Notes: a model not told the origin generated them from the sequence alone. Positions 51,328 through 59,538 are shown, numbered from the stretch's first letter. The stretch is 64,000 nt of DNA from DASVRA01 sp036388855 (GCA_036388855.1 DASVRA010000033.1:20367-84366); one strand, 5' to 3'. Made by a program: numbers and translations.

Positions 51328-51342
51328 TTAAGCCGCTGTTGA
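51328..51342 (+). promoter_or_regulatory. Candidate CtrA half-site pair upstream of sciP
   Basis: TTAA-GCCGCTG-TTGA has the CtrA spacing (TTAA-N7-TTAA) with one mismatch in the second half. It is 55 bases upstream of the sciP ATG. In Caulobacter, sciP transcription is CtrA-dependent, so a site here is expected, but one degenerate match is not proof. A single TTAAC also occurs at 51237-51242 or so, next to the flgE stop. Confidence 0.35.
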
Positions 51343-51396
51343 GACGCTGCGGTTTAGCTTCCCGCCAAGAATGATGGTGGGAAAGGGCGAAAAGCC

Positions 51397-51681
51397 ATGT
51401 TGCAGACCCAGCAACGCGTAAATTCGAAGGGCGAGCGCTATGTGATTGGGCCCACGGGCGTGCCGATCACCCTGCGCGACCTGCCGCCGGCCAATACGGA
51501 CCGGTGGGTGATCCGCCGCAAGGCGGAGGTGGTGGCGGCCGTCCGCGGCGGCCTGCTGACCTTCGATGAAGCGTGTGAGCGCTACCGGCTGACGAACGAG
51601 GAGTTCGCCACCTGGCAGAAGTCGATCGACCGCTATGGCATGCAGGGCCTACGCACGACCCGCCTGCAGCACTACCGCTGA
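51397..51681 (+). CDS. sciP: SciP (DUF1153), CtrA-interacting cell-cycle regulator
   Basis: A 94-aa helical DNA-binding protein: YVIGPTGVPITLRDLPPANTDRWVIRRKAEVVAAVRGGLLT and CERYRLTNEEFATWQKSIDRYGMQGLRTTRLQHYR match Caulobacter SciP closely. SciP binds GANTC-flanked/CtrA target promoters and blocks CtrA-driven recruitment of RNA polymerase in G1 cells, shutting flagellar and divergent cell-cycle genes. Its position directly after flgE is conserved in Caulobacter. The helix-turn-helix is in the second half. The leader of 167 bases holds the hairpin and candidate CtrA site. Confidence 0.93.
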   Translation: MLQTQQRVNSKGERYVIGPTGVPITLRDLPPANTDRWVIRRKAEVVAAVRGGLLTFDEACERYRLTNEEFATWQKSIDRYGMQGLRTTRLQHYR

Positions 51682-51757
51682 CCTGACGGCATCTCTCTCT
51701 CCTCCGCAAGTCAGCGCCGGCCGCGCTCCTTCCTCCGGGGGCGCGGCCTTCTGCCGT

Positions 51758-53005
51758 TCAGCGGCCGAACAGGCGAGCGGGCGCGCGTCGTTCGACGGCC
51801 TTACGGATGTCGCTGAGGTTCCGGCGCAGCGGACGCGCGCGCCTGGGCAGCCGGCGAGCCGTGTCGCTAACCTGATCGAACGCCGAAGAGAGCCGCCCGC
51901 CGATCCCCTCTGCCGTTTTGGCCAGCCGCTCGCCCGTCGAGCCGGCGGTCTCGCCGACCCGGTCCGCCCAGCGTGAGGCCACCGGCGCCAACTTCTCGGC
52001 CGCCTCTGCGATCTCTTTGCGCTTGATGATCGCCGCAGCCGCCAGCAGGCCGGTCAGCAGCGCCGCGCCGGTGATCACCGGATGCAGGCTGGCGCGGGTG
52101 TAGAGGCTCGGCCGCACCATCCCCGGATGCTCGCCCCGCACCTGGCCGTCGAAGGCCGGCGCGTACAGGTTATCCCGGCGGGTGCGGTTGGGCTCGTCCT
52201 GCGTCTCCAGCGGCATGAAGATCAGGCTGCCGATCCGGTCGAACAGCTTGGGCGTGGCGCGCTTGGACAGGCTCATCATCTTGGCCGCCGAGCCGACGTA
52301 GATCTCCTGTTTGGGATGGACGGCGGCGTGCAGGATGGCCAGCGCCACGTCCTCCGGCCGGTAGACCGGCGGCGGAAACCGCGCCTCCTCTGGCATCTCG
52401 TTCTTGAAGTTCTGCAGCATAGGCGTGCCGATCGATCCCGGCTTGATCAGGGTGACCGACACCGGCGCCCCTTCCTCGCGCAGTTCGGCGCGCAGGGCGT
52501 CGGTAAACGCCTTCACCGCGTGCTTGGAGGCGGCGTAGACCCCGTGCAGCGGCACGGCGATGTCGGACTCGATCGAACCGACGTTGATCAGCGCCCCGCC
52601 GCGGCTCTTCAGCTGGCGCAGCGCGATCTGCGACCCGTTCACCACCCCCCAGAAGTTGGTGTCGAACAGCCGCCGCGCGTCCTCTTCGCTCACCGCCTCG
52701 ATGCGCGCGAAGATGCCCACGCCCGCGTCGTTGACCCAGGTGTCGAAGCCGCCGAAGCGCTCGGCCGCGCACTGGGCGATCCGCTCCACGTCCTCGCGCA
52801 CGCCGACGTCGGCGACCACATAGGCCGCGTCTCCGCCGTCCTTGTTGATCTCGTCCGTGATCGCTTTCAGCGCGTCATGGTTGCGCGAGGCCAGCAGCAC
52901 CCGGGCGCCGCGTTTGGCCGCCCTTTGCGCCGTGGCCAGCCCGATGCCGCTCGATGCGCCGGTGACCACGATGACCTGCTCGTTCAGGGGCTTCAGCTTG
53001 GGCAT
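51758..53005 (-). CDS. Short-chain dehydrogenase with C-terminal membrane tail
   Basis: A 415-aa protein. Residues ~8-230 are an SDR domain: VIVVTGASSGIGLATAQ (NAD(P)-binding), a GAGIG-like NDAGVGIFA, and the catalytic VYAASKHAVK (YxxxK) with serine in NVGSIES. SDR proteins usually stop at 250-330 residues. Here a conserved-looking extension (LPLETQDEPNR) leads to one hydrophobic helix (~PVITGAALLTGLLAAAAIIK) and an amphipathic, basic tail of ~90 residues, so the enzyme is probably membrane-bound. The substrate is unknown. It converges with sciP (76-base gap) and lies 62 bases downstream of the Atm1-type gene. Confidence 0.88.
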   Translation of the reverse strand: MPKLKPLNEQVIVVTGASSGIGLATAQRAAKRGARVLLASRNHDALKAITDEINKDGGDAAYVVADVGVREDVERIAQCAAERFGGFDTWVNDAGVGIFARIEAVSEEDARRLFDTNFWGVVNGSQIALRQLKSRGGALINVGSIESDIAVPLHGVYAASKHAVKAFTDALRAELREEGAPVSVTLIKPGSIGTPMLQNFKNEMPEEARFPPPVYRPEDVALAILHAAVHPKQEIYVGSAAKMMSLSKRATPKLFDRIGSLIFMPLETQDEPNRTRRDNLYAPAFDGQVRGEHPGMVRPSLYTRASLHPVITGAALLTGLLAAAAIIKRKEIAEAAEKLAPVASRWADRVGETAGSTGERLAKTAEGIGGRLSSAFDQVSDTARRLPRRARPLRRNLSDIRKAVERRAPARLFGR

Positions 53006-53067
53006 GGGGAGGCTCCATCATTCGATAGGCCCTTAAGAACCGCCGCCAGCCGCGAAGGTTCACGCGT

Positions 53068-54915
53068 TCAGGCTTCCTCGCGCACCTGCCGCCGCCACAG
53101 CGCCGCGTATTCGCCGTCCGACGCGATCAGGTCCGCGTGGTGCCCCCGCTCGACCACGCGGCCGGCCTTGAGCACCAGGATCTGGTCGGCGTCGGCGATG
53201 GTGGAGAGGCGGTGGGCGACCACCAGGGTGGTGCGGCCGGCCCGGGCCCGGCGCAGGGTGGCCTGGATCGCGGCCTCGGTGCGGCCGTCGAGCGCGCTGG
53301 TGGCCTCGTCGAGGATGAGGACGCGCGGCTCGGCCATCAGCGCGCGGGCGAGGCCCACCCGCTGGCGCTCGCCGCCGGACAGCTTCAGCCCACGCTCGCC
53401 GACCAGAGTGTCCAGCCCCTCCGGCAGCGAACGGATGAACGGGCCGAGTTCGGCGGCCTCGGCCGCGGCCCAGACCTCCTCCTCGGTCGCGTCCGGCTTG
53501 GCGAAGGCGATGTTGACGCGCAGGCTCTCGTTGAACAGCGCCACCTCCTGGGGCACCAGCGCCACCGCCCGCCGGATCGACGCCTGCGCCGCCTCGCGCA
53601 GGTCCAGCCCGTCGATCCGCACCCGCCCCGCCAGCGGATCGAGCAGCCGCAGCGCCAGCCGCACCACCGTGGTCTTGCCCGCGCCAGAGGGGCCGACCAG
53701 CGCCACCGTCTCGCCCGGCGCCGCGCGGAAGCTGACGTCGGTCAGTCCCTGTGCCCGGGCCGAATGGCGGAAGGTGACGTCCTCGAACACCAGTTCGCCC
53801 CCGCGCGCGCTGCGGCACGGCGGCAGCGGCCGGGCGCCCGGCGCGTCGGCGATCTCCGGCGCCACCCGCTTCAGCTCCAGCATCTGCTCCATGTCGATGA
53901 AGCTCTGCCGGATTTCGCGGTAGGCGAAGCCCAGGATGTTCAGCGGCTGGTACAGCGAGATCATGATCAGCACCGCGGCGGTCACGTCGCCCGGCCCCAT
54001 CCGCCCGGCGACCGCCTCCATCCCCGCCAGCACCGCCATCAAAGCCAGGCCGAGGTTCATCACCGCCGCCTGCACCAGGTTCAGATAGGCCAGCGAGGTG
54101 TTGGCCTTCACCGCCGCGCGCGCATAGCTGCCCAGCGCCTCGTCATAGCCGCCCACCGCCCGGCCCTCGGCCCCGAAGCTCTTCACCGTCTCATAGTTCA
54201 GCAGCGCGTCCACCGCGCGGCCGGCGGCGGCGGAGTCCGCCTCGTTCAGCTCGCGCCGGTGGCGGATGCGCCAGTCCGACAGGGCGAAGGTCAGGGCGCC
54301 GTAGATCAGCACCGTCACCACCGCGATCGCCGCGAAGCGCCAGTCGTACGCCCCCGCCAGCACGGCGGCCGCCAGCCCAAGCTCCAGCACCGTGGGGCCC
54401 ATGTTGAACACCAGGATGCGCATCAGGTAGTCGATCGAGCGCGCCCCCCGATCGATGGTGCGCGACAGCGCCCCGGTGCGCTTGGTCTGGTGGTAGTCGA
54501 GCGACAGCGACAGCGCGTGCGCGAACGCCTCCGCCGCCGCCTTGCGCTGCGCCGCCTGCCCCACCGGCCCGAACACCGCGTCGCGCAGCTGCGGCGCCCC
54601 CGCCGCCATGAACCGCACCAGCGCCCACCCCACCGCCAGCCCCGCGAACGCCGCACCCACGCCCACGGCCGCGCTCCGCCCGGCGGAAATTTCGTTGACC
54701 GCGCGGCCCAGCAGCAGCGGCGCCACCACGCCCAGCGCCTTGCCGGCCACTGTCAGCGCCAGCGCCAGCCCCAGCCGCCACCTCAGCCCCGGTGCCTCCG
54801 ATCGCAGCACCAGCCGCACAAGGTCGCCCAGCGCCGGCCCCAGCTTCACCTTCACCCCCGCCGCCGCCACCTCGCGGTCGGCAGGCCTGCGCGAGGGCGG
54901 GCGCCTGGCGCTCAA
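53068..54915 (-). CDS. Atm1-type ABC exporter (half-transporter)
   Basis: A 615-aa fused membrane/ATPase half-transporter working as a homodimer. The membrane domain (~40-330) has the Atm1 signature QTKRTGALSRTIDRGARSIDYLMRILVF; the ATPase domain has Walker A VGPSGAGKTT, signature KLSGGERQRVGLARAL, Walker B VLILDEATSALD and H-switch VVAHRLSTI. Mitochondrial/alphaproteobacterial Atm1 exports glutathione-linked sulfur or metal complexes for Fe-S assembly and metal tolerance. The TTG at 54915 overlaps the lipoprotein stop (TTGA); GTG codons at about 54867 and 54852 are alternatives that would shorten the N-terminus. Confidence 0.93.
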   Translation of the reverse strand: MSARRPPSRRPADREVAAAGVKVKLGPALGDLVRLVLRSEAPGLRWRLGLALALTVAGKALGVVAPLLLGRAVNEISAGRSAAVGVGAAFAGLAVGWALVRFMAAGAPQLRDAVFGPVGQAAQRKAAAEAFAHALSLSLDYHQTKRTGALSRTIDRGARSIDYLMRILVFNMGPTVLELGLAAAVLAGAYDWRFAAIAVVTVLIYGALTFALSDWRIRHRRELNEADSAAAGRAVDALLNYETVKSFGAEGRAVGGYDEALGSYARAAVKANTSLAYLNLVQAAVMNLGLALMAVLAGMEAVAGRMGPGDVTAAVLIMISLYQPLNILGFAYREIRQSFIDMEQMLELKRVAPEIADAPGARPLPPCRSARGGELVFEDVTFRHSARAQGLTDVSFRAAPGETVALVGPSGAGKTTVVRLALRLLDPLAGRVRIDGLDLREAAQASIRRAVALVPQEVALFNESLRVNIAFAKPDATEEEVWAAAEAAELGPFIRSLPEGLDTLVGERGLKLSGGERQRVGLARALMAEPRVLILDEATSALDGRTEAAIQATLRRARAGRTTLVVAHRLSTIADADQILVLKAGRVVERGHHADLIASDGEYAALWRRQVREEA

Positions 54916-55703
54916 CCCGCCCCTCCCGCCCGGTCGAACAGCACCGTCGACTGCACTCCCCCGCCCGGCGCCATCCAATCGATGCGCCAGCCGTTCTCGA
55001 GCCGGGTCGCGGCCGAAGGCGGCGCCGTGATCACCGGCGCGGCCAGCGCAAAGGCGGCGTCCGCCGCCCCGGCCGGGGTGCGCAGGGTCACGCTGTGGCG
55101 AGCTCCGCGCACGGGGCCCGGCAGCGTCACCGACAGCCGCCCGGCCGCATCGCCGCGCGCCTCGCCGGCGTCCGCCCCGTCCAGCAGCAGCCGCGCGGGC
55201 TGGTTCGGCGCCACCGAAGCAGAGACGATAGCCGCCCCCCCAGCGTCGTAATCCACGGCGCGGATCGCGGGAGAAGCGCCTGCAGCCCCGATCACCCGCG
55301 CGCCCGCTCCGGGCCGCAGCATCGCGGCCTGCCCGGCGGGCGCCACCGCGAGGTAGCCCACCGCGCGAACCAGCCGCCCGTCCACGTCCTGCGCAATCGA
55401 GTAAAGCTGGACATCGGCCGGCGGCGGCACGACCGCGCGCCAGCGGCCGTCCGCCTCCACCGTCGCTCCAACGGCGGAGCCGTCCGCCCGCGCCAGGCGG
55501 ATGCGCGCCAGCGGCTGCCCCGTGCCTTCGATCAACAGGCCGCCCCCCTGAAGGGCTGCGCGCGTCGGCTCCGGCGGGGCGAGGTAGGCGGCCTGCGGCG
55601 GCTCGGCGGCGGGCCCGGCGGCGGCTCTCGGGGCGGGCTCGCAGGCGGCGAGCGCCAGGGAGGCGGCGGCGAGCAGGGAAACAGCCTTGGCGGCAGGCGT
55701 CAT
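54912..55703 (-). CDS. Putative lipoprotein with two Ig-like/peptidase-regulatory-like modules
   Basis: A 263-aa lipoprotein: signal AAKAVSLLAAASLALAAC with the lipobox LAAC, acylated on its cysteine. After a Pro/Ala-rich linker come two modules resembling carboxypeptidase regulatory-like folds (GQPLARIRLARADGSAVGATVEADGRWRAV and APNQPARLLLDGADAGEARGDAAGRLSVTL). Both carry the 'add, modify, then compute' pattern of Ig-like carriers. ATG 55703 is chosen because it starts the signal peptide. It is coupled to the exporter gene and divergent from the LOG-family gene, with a 65-base gap. Confidence 0.75.
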   Translation of the reverse strand: MTPAAKAVSLLAAASLALAACEPAPRAAAGPAAEPPQAAYLAPPEPTRAALQGGGLLIEGTGQPLARIRLARADGSAVGATVEADGRWRAVVPPPADVQLYSIAQDVDGRLVRAVGYLAVAPAGQAAMLRPGAGARVIGAAGASPAIRAVDYDAGGAAIVSASVAPNQPARLLLDGADAGEARGDAAGRLSVTLPGPVRGARHSVTLRTPAGAADAAFALAAPVITAPPSAATRLENGWRIDWMAPGGGVQSTVLFDRAGGAG

Positions 55704-55768
55704 CGCCGCGATATCGGGCGGGCTCCGCCGTTTGCAAGGAGAGCGCGGCCGACGCAAAGGAAGCGCGC

Positions 55769-56371
55769 GTGAGCCAGGCTCCCTCCCCCATCGGCGCCGT
55801 CTGCGTCTTCTGCGGCTCGGCCTCGGGCCGTGACCCTGCTCACGTGGAGAACGCCGCCGCCCTGGGCCGTGAGTTGGCGCAGGCCGGAGTCACCCTCGTC
55901 TACGGCGGCGGCGGCGTCGGCCTGATGGGCTGCGCCGCACGCGCCGCCCTGGCCGCAGGCGGGCGCGTGGTGGGCGTCATCCCCCGCTTCCTCCAGACCC
56001 CCGAACTCGCCCTGGCCGAGGCCGAACTCGTCCCCGTCGCCTCCATGCACGAGCGCAAGGCCGAGATGTTCGCCCGCGCCGACGCCTTCGCCGTCCTGCC
56101 CGGCGGCGTCGGCACCCTGGAGGAGGTAATCGAGCTGCTCTCCTGGGCCCGCCTGAACCTCCACCGCAAGCCGGTCGTGTTCCTGAACGCCGCCGGCTAC
56201 TGGACCCCGCTGTTCGACCTGATCGCCCACACCATCGGAGAGGGCTTCACGCCCGCCGCCTTCGGCGCCCTCTGGCGCGGGGTGGAGCGCGCGGAGGATG
56301 TGCTGCCGGCGCTTCGGACGATGGCTGATGACACCGCCCGCGCCGGCCAGGCTCCGCTCGACCTGCTTTAG
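55769..56371 (+). CDS. LOG-family protein (TIGR00730; cytokinin riboside 5'-monophosphate phosphoribohydrolase-like)
   Basis: A 200-aa Rossmann-fold protein with CVFCGSASGRDP at the start, VYGGGGVGLMG, and the LOG signature AVLPGGVGTLEEVIELLSWARL (PGGxGTxxE). LOG enzymes release free bases such as cytokinins from nucleoside 5'-monophosphates. Many bacterial members are annotated as lysine-decarboxylase-like by mistake. The GTG at 55769 has AAAGGAA upstream. Its 3' end overlaps the DUF5996 gene by four bases. Confidence 0.92.
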   Translation: MSQAPSPIGAVCVFCGSASGRDPAHVENAAALGRELAQAGVTLVYGGGGVGLMGCAARAALAAGGRVVGVIPRFLQTPELALAEAELVPVASMHERKAEMFARADAFAVLPGGVGTLEEVIELLSWARLNLHRKPVVFLNAAGYWTPLFDLIAHTIGEGFTPAAFGALWRGVERAEDVLPALRTMADDTARAGQAPLDLL

Positions 56372-57279
56372 CGCCGCTCCAGCGCCGCACGGTCCCAACC
56401 ACCCCGGTCGGCCGCGGCCTCGTAGCTGGTCTGCAGGAACTCCATCAGCGCCCCCTCCGGATCGCCGCTCCCCCGCACCGCGTCGTAGGGCAGCATGAAC
56501 TCGCCCATCGCCGCCTCATGCCTCGCCCCCTTCGGCCGCACCGGCCAGTCCGCGAACCCCTCCGGCTCCGGATAGGCGTAGGCGTAGAACACCGCCTGCT
56601 CCCACATCGGCCCGCCCGGCCAGAAGCCCGCGCTCGACACCTCGTGCGAATAGGCCTCGCGCGTGACGCTGTCGGGCAGCAGCGGCGAGCCCGGGTGCGG
56701 CGGCGCCTCGCGCCCCGAGAACCGCGTCACCGCCAGGTCGAAGCTGCCCCAGAAGAAATGCACCGGGCTCGACTTGCCCAGGTACCGCCCGCGAAACGCC
56801 GTCATCACCCGCTCGCTCAGCGTCAGCGCCCGCCAGAACCGCCAGGCGTATTCGCGGTCGTAGGTGCGGTTGGTCTCGTCCTGGTCCAGCGGCTCGGCGT
56901 CGGGAATCTCAGACGGTTGCGGCCGGATCTTCACCCGCAGCCCCACCTCCGCCATCGCCTGCATCGCCTCGCGCCAGAACTGCGCCGTCGGCTTCGGCTC
57001 GAGCCGCACCACCCGCACCACCCCGTTGCTGCAGGCTACGACGAACAGGTGGTCAATGAAGTCGAACCCGAGCTCGTAAACCTGCCCGCCCTGCGGCATG
57101 GGCGAGGTCGTCAGTCCCCGCGCCGTCAGGTACAGCGGCACATGCCACCAGTGGTTCACCGGCGGCGCTAGCGCCAGCCGCACCTTGCCCGCGATCTGCG
57201 TCCACCGGTGCAGCGTCTGCAGCGTGGCTGACCAGTCGCCATAGTTCAGCTCAGGCCAATCCGAAGCGGCCGCGGCCAT
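56368..57279 (-). CDS. DUF5996 family protein
   Basis: A 303-aa soluble protein without known function. Typical blocks are WPELNYGDWSATLQTLHRWTQIAGKVRLAL, NHWWHVPLYLTARGLTTSPMP, FDFIDHLFVV, and PVHFFWGSFDLAVTRFSGREAPPH, followed by AYSHEVSSAGFWPG. These make the DUF5996 call secure by resemblance. No catalytic motif can be assigned; the many aromatic and histidine residues suggest a binding pocket. The ATG at 57279 is followed upstream by a palindromic repeat. Confidence 0.88.
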   Translation of the reverse strand: MAAAASDWPELNYGDWSATLQTLHRWTQIAGKVRLALAPPVNHWWHVPLYLTARGLTTSPMPQGGQVYELGFDFIDHLFVVACSNGVVRVVRLEPKPTAQFWREAMQAMAEVGLRVKIRPQPSEIPDAEPLDQDETNRTYDREYAWRFWRALTLSERVMTAFRGRYLGKSSPVHFFWGSFDLAVTRFSGREAPPHPGSPLLPDSVTREAYSHEVSSAGFWPGGPMWEQAVFYAYAYPEPEGFADWPVRPKGARHEAAMGEFMLPYDAVRGSGDPEGALMEFLQTSYEAAADRGGWDRAALERR

Positions 57280-57290
57280 TTCCTGCTCCG

Positions 57291-57317
57291 CTCATCCCGG
57301 CGAAAGCGGGACCCAGG
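57291..57317. repeat. Short palindromic repeat (Caulobacterales-type)
   Basis: CTCATCCCGGCGAAAGCGGG followed by ACCCAGG forms a TCCCG/CGGGA hairpin. It resembles widespread dispersed repeats of alphaproteobacterial genomes. It lies in the 185-base gap between the DUF5996 gene and the MFS transporter gene; only one copy is seen in this window. The rest of the gap shows no gene. Confidence 0.5.
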
Positions 57318-57464
57318 CTTTTTGCCACAGCTCCCACGCACGATGAAACACCTCGATCCGCGCTTTGGAACCCGCTTCCCCCTCACCGGCTTGGCCGGCG
57401 GCATGGCTGCTCGACCACGAAAGCGGCGGGCGGCTGCTGTAGCCGGCGCGCCGCCGCCCGCGCT

Positions 57465-58745
57465 TCAGTCCACCCAGTCCTTCGCCAGCCGCCGGGCCGC
57501 GAGGAGGAACAGCGCCGCGGCCAGCACGTAGAACCCCATGCCGCTGTAGATCGCCCAGCGCAGCGACTGCTCCCCAAAACGGGGCGCCAGCAGGTCGGAG
57601 ACGGCGCCGAAGTAATAGAGCCCTCCCGCGATCCCCAGCAGGTTGTTGATCAGCAGGAACAAGGCCGAGGCGGTCGAGCGCATCGTCGCCGGAACGAGGT
57701 GGTGCACGGCGGTGACGATTGGCCCGAGCCAGGCGAGGTTCAGTCCTATCGGGATCAGGAACAGCAGGAACGACAGGGCGCGGTTGTCGCTCTGCACCGC
57801 CAGGAAGAACACCGGCAGCGCCGCCAGGAAGGCCAGGGCCGGAACGGTGGGGTAGGCGGCCCGGCTGCGCCCGCCGAAGCGGTCGGCAAGGGCGCCGCCG
57901 GCCCAGATGCCCGCGAGGCCGCCGATGAAGAAGATCCCGGCAAAGAACCAGGCGCTGTGCACCAGGGAGAAGCCCAGGCTGCGCTGGAAGAAAGACGGCA
58001 GCCAGAAGGCCACGCCATAGCCGCAGACCGAGGCAGCGGCGGCGCCGAACGCCAGCAGCCAGAAACTGGGCTTTGAGAGCAGGGTCTTCAGCACGCGCCC
58101 AAGCCGCGGCGCGCCGGCCGAGGCCTTTCCGCCGCCCGGCGCCTGGGCGCCTCCGCGGGCGGGATCGCGCACGGTCAGCTTCAGCAGCGGGGCCAGCAGC
58201 AGCCCGCTCAAGCCCACGGCGAGGAAGGCGGCGCGCCAGCCCCAGTTGGCGGCGATCACCCCCCCTACGCCCACGCCCAGCGCCGTGCCGATCGGAATGG
58301 CGAAGGAGTAGGCGGCTATGGCGCGGGCGCGCTCGGCCGGGGGGAAGTAGTCGGAGATCATCGAATAGGACGGCGCCACGCCTCCGGCCTCGCCGATGCC
58401 CACCCCGGTGCGGAAGGCGAACAGCGGCCAAAAGCCCTGAGCCGTGCCGCACAACGCGGTGAACCCGCTCCACAGGCCCAGCGAGATGCTGATGATCCAG
58501 CTGCGGCTCCAGCGGTCGGCCAGCCAGGCGATCGGCACCGCGAGCGTCGAATAGACCAGCGCGAAGCCGAGGCCGCTCAGCAGCCCGAACTGCCCGTCGC
58601 TCAGGTGGAACTCGGCCTTGATCGGCTTGGCCAGGATGGCGACGATCTGCCGGTCGAGGAAGTTGAAGGTGTAGACCAGGATCAGGATGGCGAGGACGTA
58701 GAGCCGGTACGCCCGGCCCTCCGCCCGTGCTGCGGCTTCGCTCAT
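57465..58745 (-). CDS. MFS transporter (spinster-like subgroup)
   Basis: A 426-aa transporter with twelve predicted helices. The start YRLYVLAILILVYTFNFLDRQIVAIL, the loop 2-3 motif LADRWSRSWI, FRTGVGIGEAGGVAPSYSMISDYFPPAERARAIA and GWRAAFLAVG are MFS hallmarks; FNFLDRQ is typical of spinster-like/ACS-type members. The central cytoplasmic loop is KLTVRDPARGGAQAPGGG. The substrate is unknown; relatives move sphingolipids, hexuronates or organic acids. A 96-base gap precedes it with no gene. Confidence 0.9.
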   Translation of the reverse strand: MSEAAARAEGRAYRLYVLAILILVYTFNFLDRQIVAILAKPIKAEFHLSDGQFGLLSGLGFALVYSTLAVPIAWLADRWSRSWIISISLGLWSGFTALCGTAQGFWPLFAFRTGVGIGEAGGVAPSYSMISDYFPPAERARAIAAYSFAIPIGTALGVGVGGVIAANWGWRAAFLAVGLSGLLLAPLLKLTVRDPARGGAQAPGGGKASAGAPRLGRVLKTLLSKPSFWLLAFGAAAASVCGYGVAFWLPSFFQRSLGFSLVHSAWFFAGIFFIGGLAGIWAGGALADRFGGRSRAAYPTVPALAFLAALPVFFLAVQSDNRALSFLLFLIPIGLNLAWLGPIVTAVHHLVPATMRSTASALFLLINNLLGIAGGLYYFGAVSDLLAPRFGEQSLRWAIYSGMGFYVLAAALFLLAARRLAKDWVD

Positions 58746-58841
58746 GCGGCCCCCGTGCGACCGCGCCAGCTTAGGCGGGGAGCTGGCGCGGTGCCACCCT
58801 CCGCGCCGCGGTGGTTGCCTGTAAGGGAGCGGGAGCGCCGC

Positions 58842-59234
58842 CTAGACTACGATCACCGTCTCGCCGTAGGCGCTCAGCCGCTTGTCGTGCGTCACCAGCC
58901 GGAACGGCTCCGCCACCGCCTGGGCGACCAGCAGCCGGTCGAACGGGTCGCCATGCACCGACGGCAGGCGCTCCACCTCCACGGCATGTTCGGCCGTGAC
59001 GGGGACAATGGTCATGCCGACCGCGAGGAAGTCTCGGTGAGCGATCCATGCCGGCATCGGCATGGCGTCGTCACCGCGCCCGAGCGCATGCTTGATCGCG
59101 ATCTCCCAAAGCGACACGGCGCTGACGAAGATCTGGTTGTCGGAACTTGCTATCAGGCGGCGCGCCGGCCTGCGCAGCCGTTCGTCCAGGGTCATCAGCC
59201 AAATGGCGATGTGGGTGTCGAGCAGGAGCCTCAA
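58842..59234 (-). CDS. vapC: PIN-domain toxin VapC-type
   Basis: A 130-aa PIN-domain RNase. The acidic metal-binding set is D6 (LLLDTHIAIW), E44 (SAVSLWEIAIKHA), D96/D99 (GDPFDRLLVAQA) and D117 (LVTHDKRL), as in VapC toxins that cut tRNA or rRNA. TTG 59234 overlaps the antitoxin stop (TTGA) and puts the first aspartate at the normal position. The toxin is encoded after its antitoxin on the same strand, the usual order. Confidence 0.9.
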   Translation of the reverse strand: MRLLLDTHIAIWLMTLDERLRRPARRLIASSDNQIFVSAVSLWEIAIKHALGRGDDAMPMPAWIAHRDFLAVGMTIVPVTAEHAVEVERLPSVHGDPFDRLLVAQAVAEPFRLVTHDKRLSAYGETVIVV

Positions 59235-59485
59235 AGGCCTTCCCGGATCGACGCCTCGAACATGGCCGCGATCTCGTCGTCTCCGGCGAACGGATCGGCG
59301 GGCGCCTTCCATTTGCCCTTCCACAGGCCGAGGCGCACGCCATTCGTCTTCGGCGTCACCGGCGACAGACGGGCCGCCGGGCGGCCGTTGCGGGCGATGA
59401 TGATCTCGCTCTCCGCGCCGCTCTCCACCGCCTCCACCAGCTTCGAGAGGTTGGTCTTGGCTTCGTGCATGTTGACGGTCGGCAT
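59231..59485 (-). CDS. Phd/YefM-type antitoxin (VapB partner)
   Basis: An 84-aa antitoxin. The N-terminal PTVNMHEAKTNLSKLVEAVESGAESEIIIARNGRPAARL is the Phd/YefM DNA-binding fold, and the C-terminal KAPADPFAGDDEIAAMFEASIREGL is the acidic toxin-binding tail. A Phd-type antitoxin with a PIN-domain toxin is a common mixed pair, so the vapB name is only conventional. It probably represses its own operon via the repeats upstream. Confidence 0.88.
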   Translation of the reverse strand: MPTVNMHEAKTNLSKLVEAVESGAESEIIIARNGRPAARLSPVTPKTNGVRLGLWKGKWKAPADPFAGDDEIAAMFEASIREGL

Positions 59486-59494
59486 CGCACGGCT

Positions 59495-59513
59495 CCTTAG
59501 CTACCTTAGCTAA
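59495..59513 (-). promoter_or_regulatory. Candidate autoregulatory operator of the toxin-antitoxin pair
   Basis: Two tandem copies of the nine-base unit CCTTAGCTA (59495-59503, 59504-59512), with the palindrome TTAGCTAA at 59506-59513, lie 9-28 bases upstream of the antitoxin ATG. Read on the minus strand they end in AAGGAG, so the candidate operator overlaps the ribosome binding site. It is AT-rich for this genome. Autoregulation is inferred from antitoxin families. Confidence 0.45.
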
Positions 59514-59538
59514 CCCAACCCCCGCTCTTCGTCAAGCG

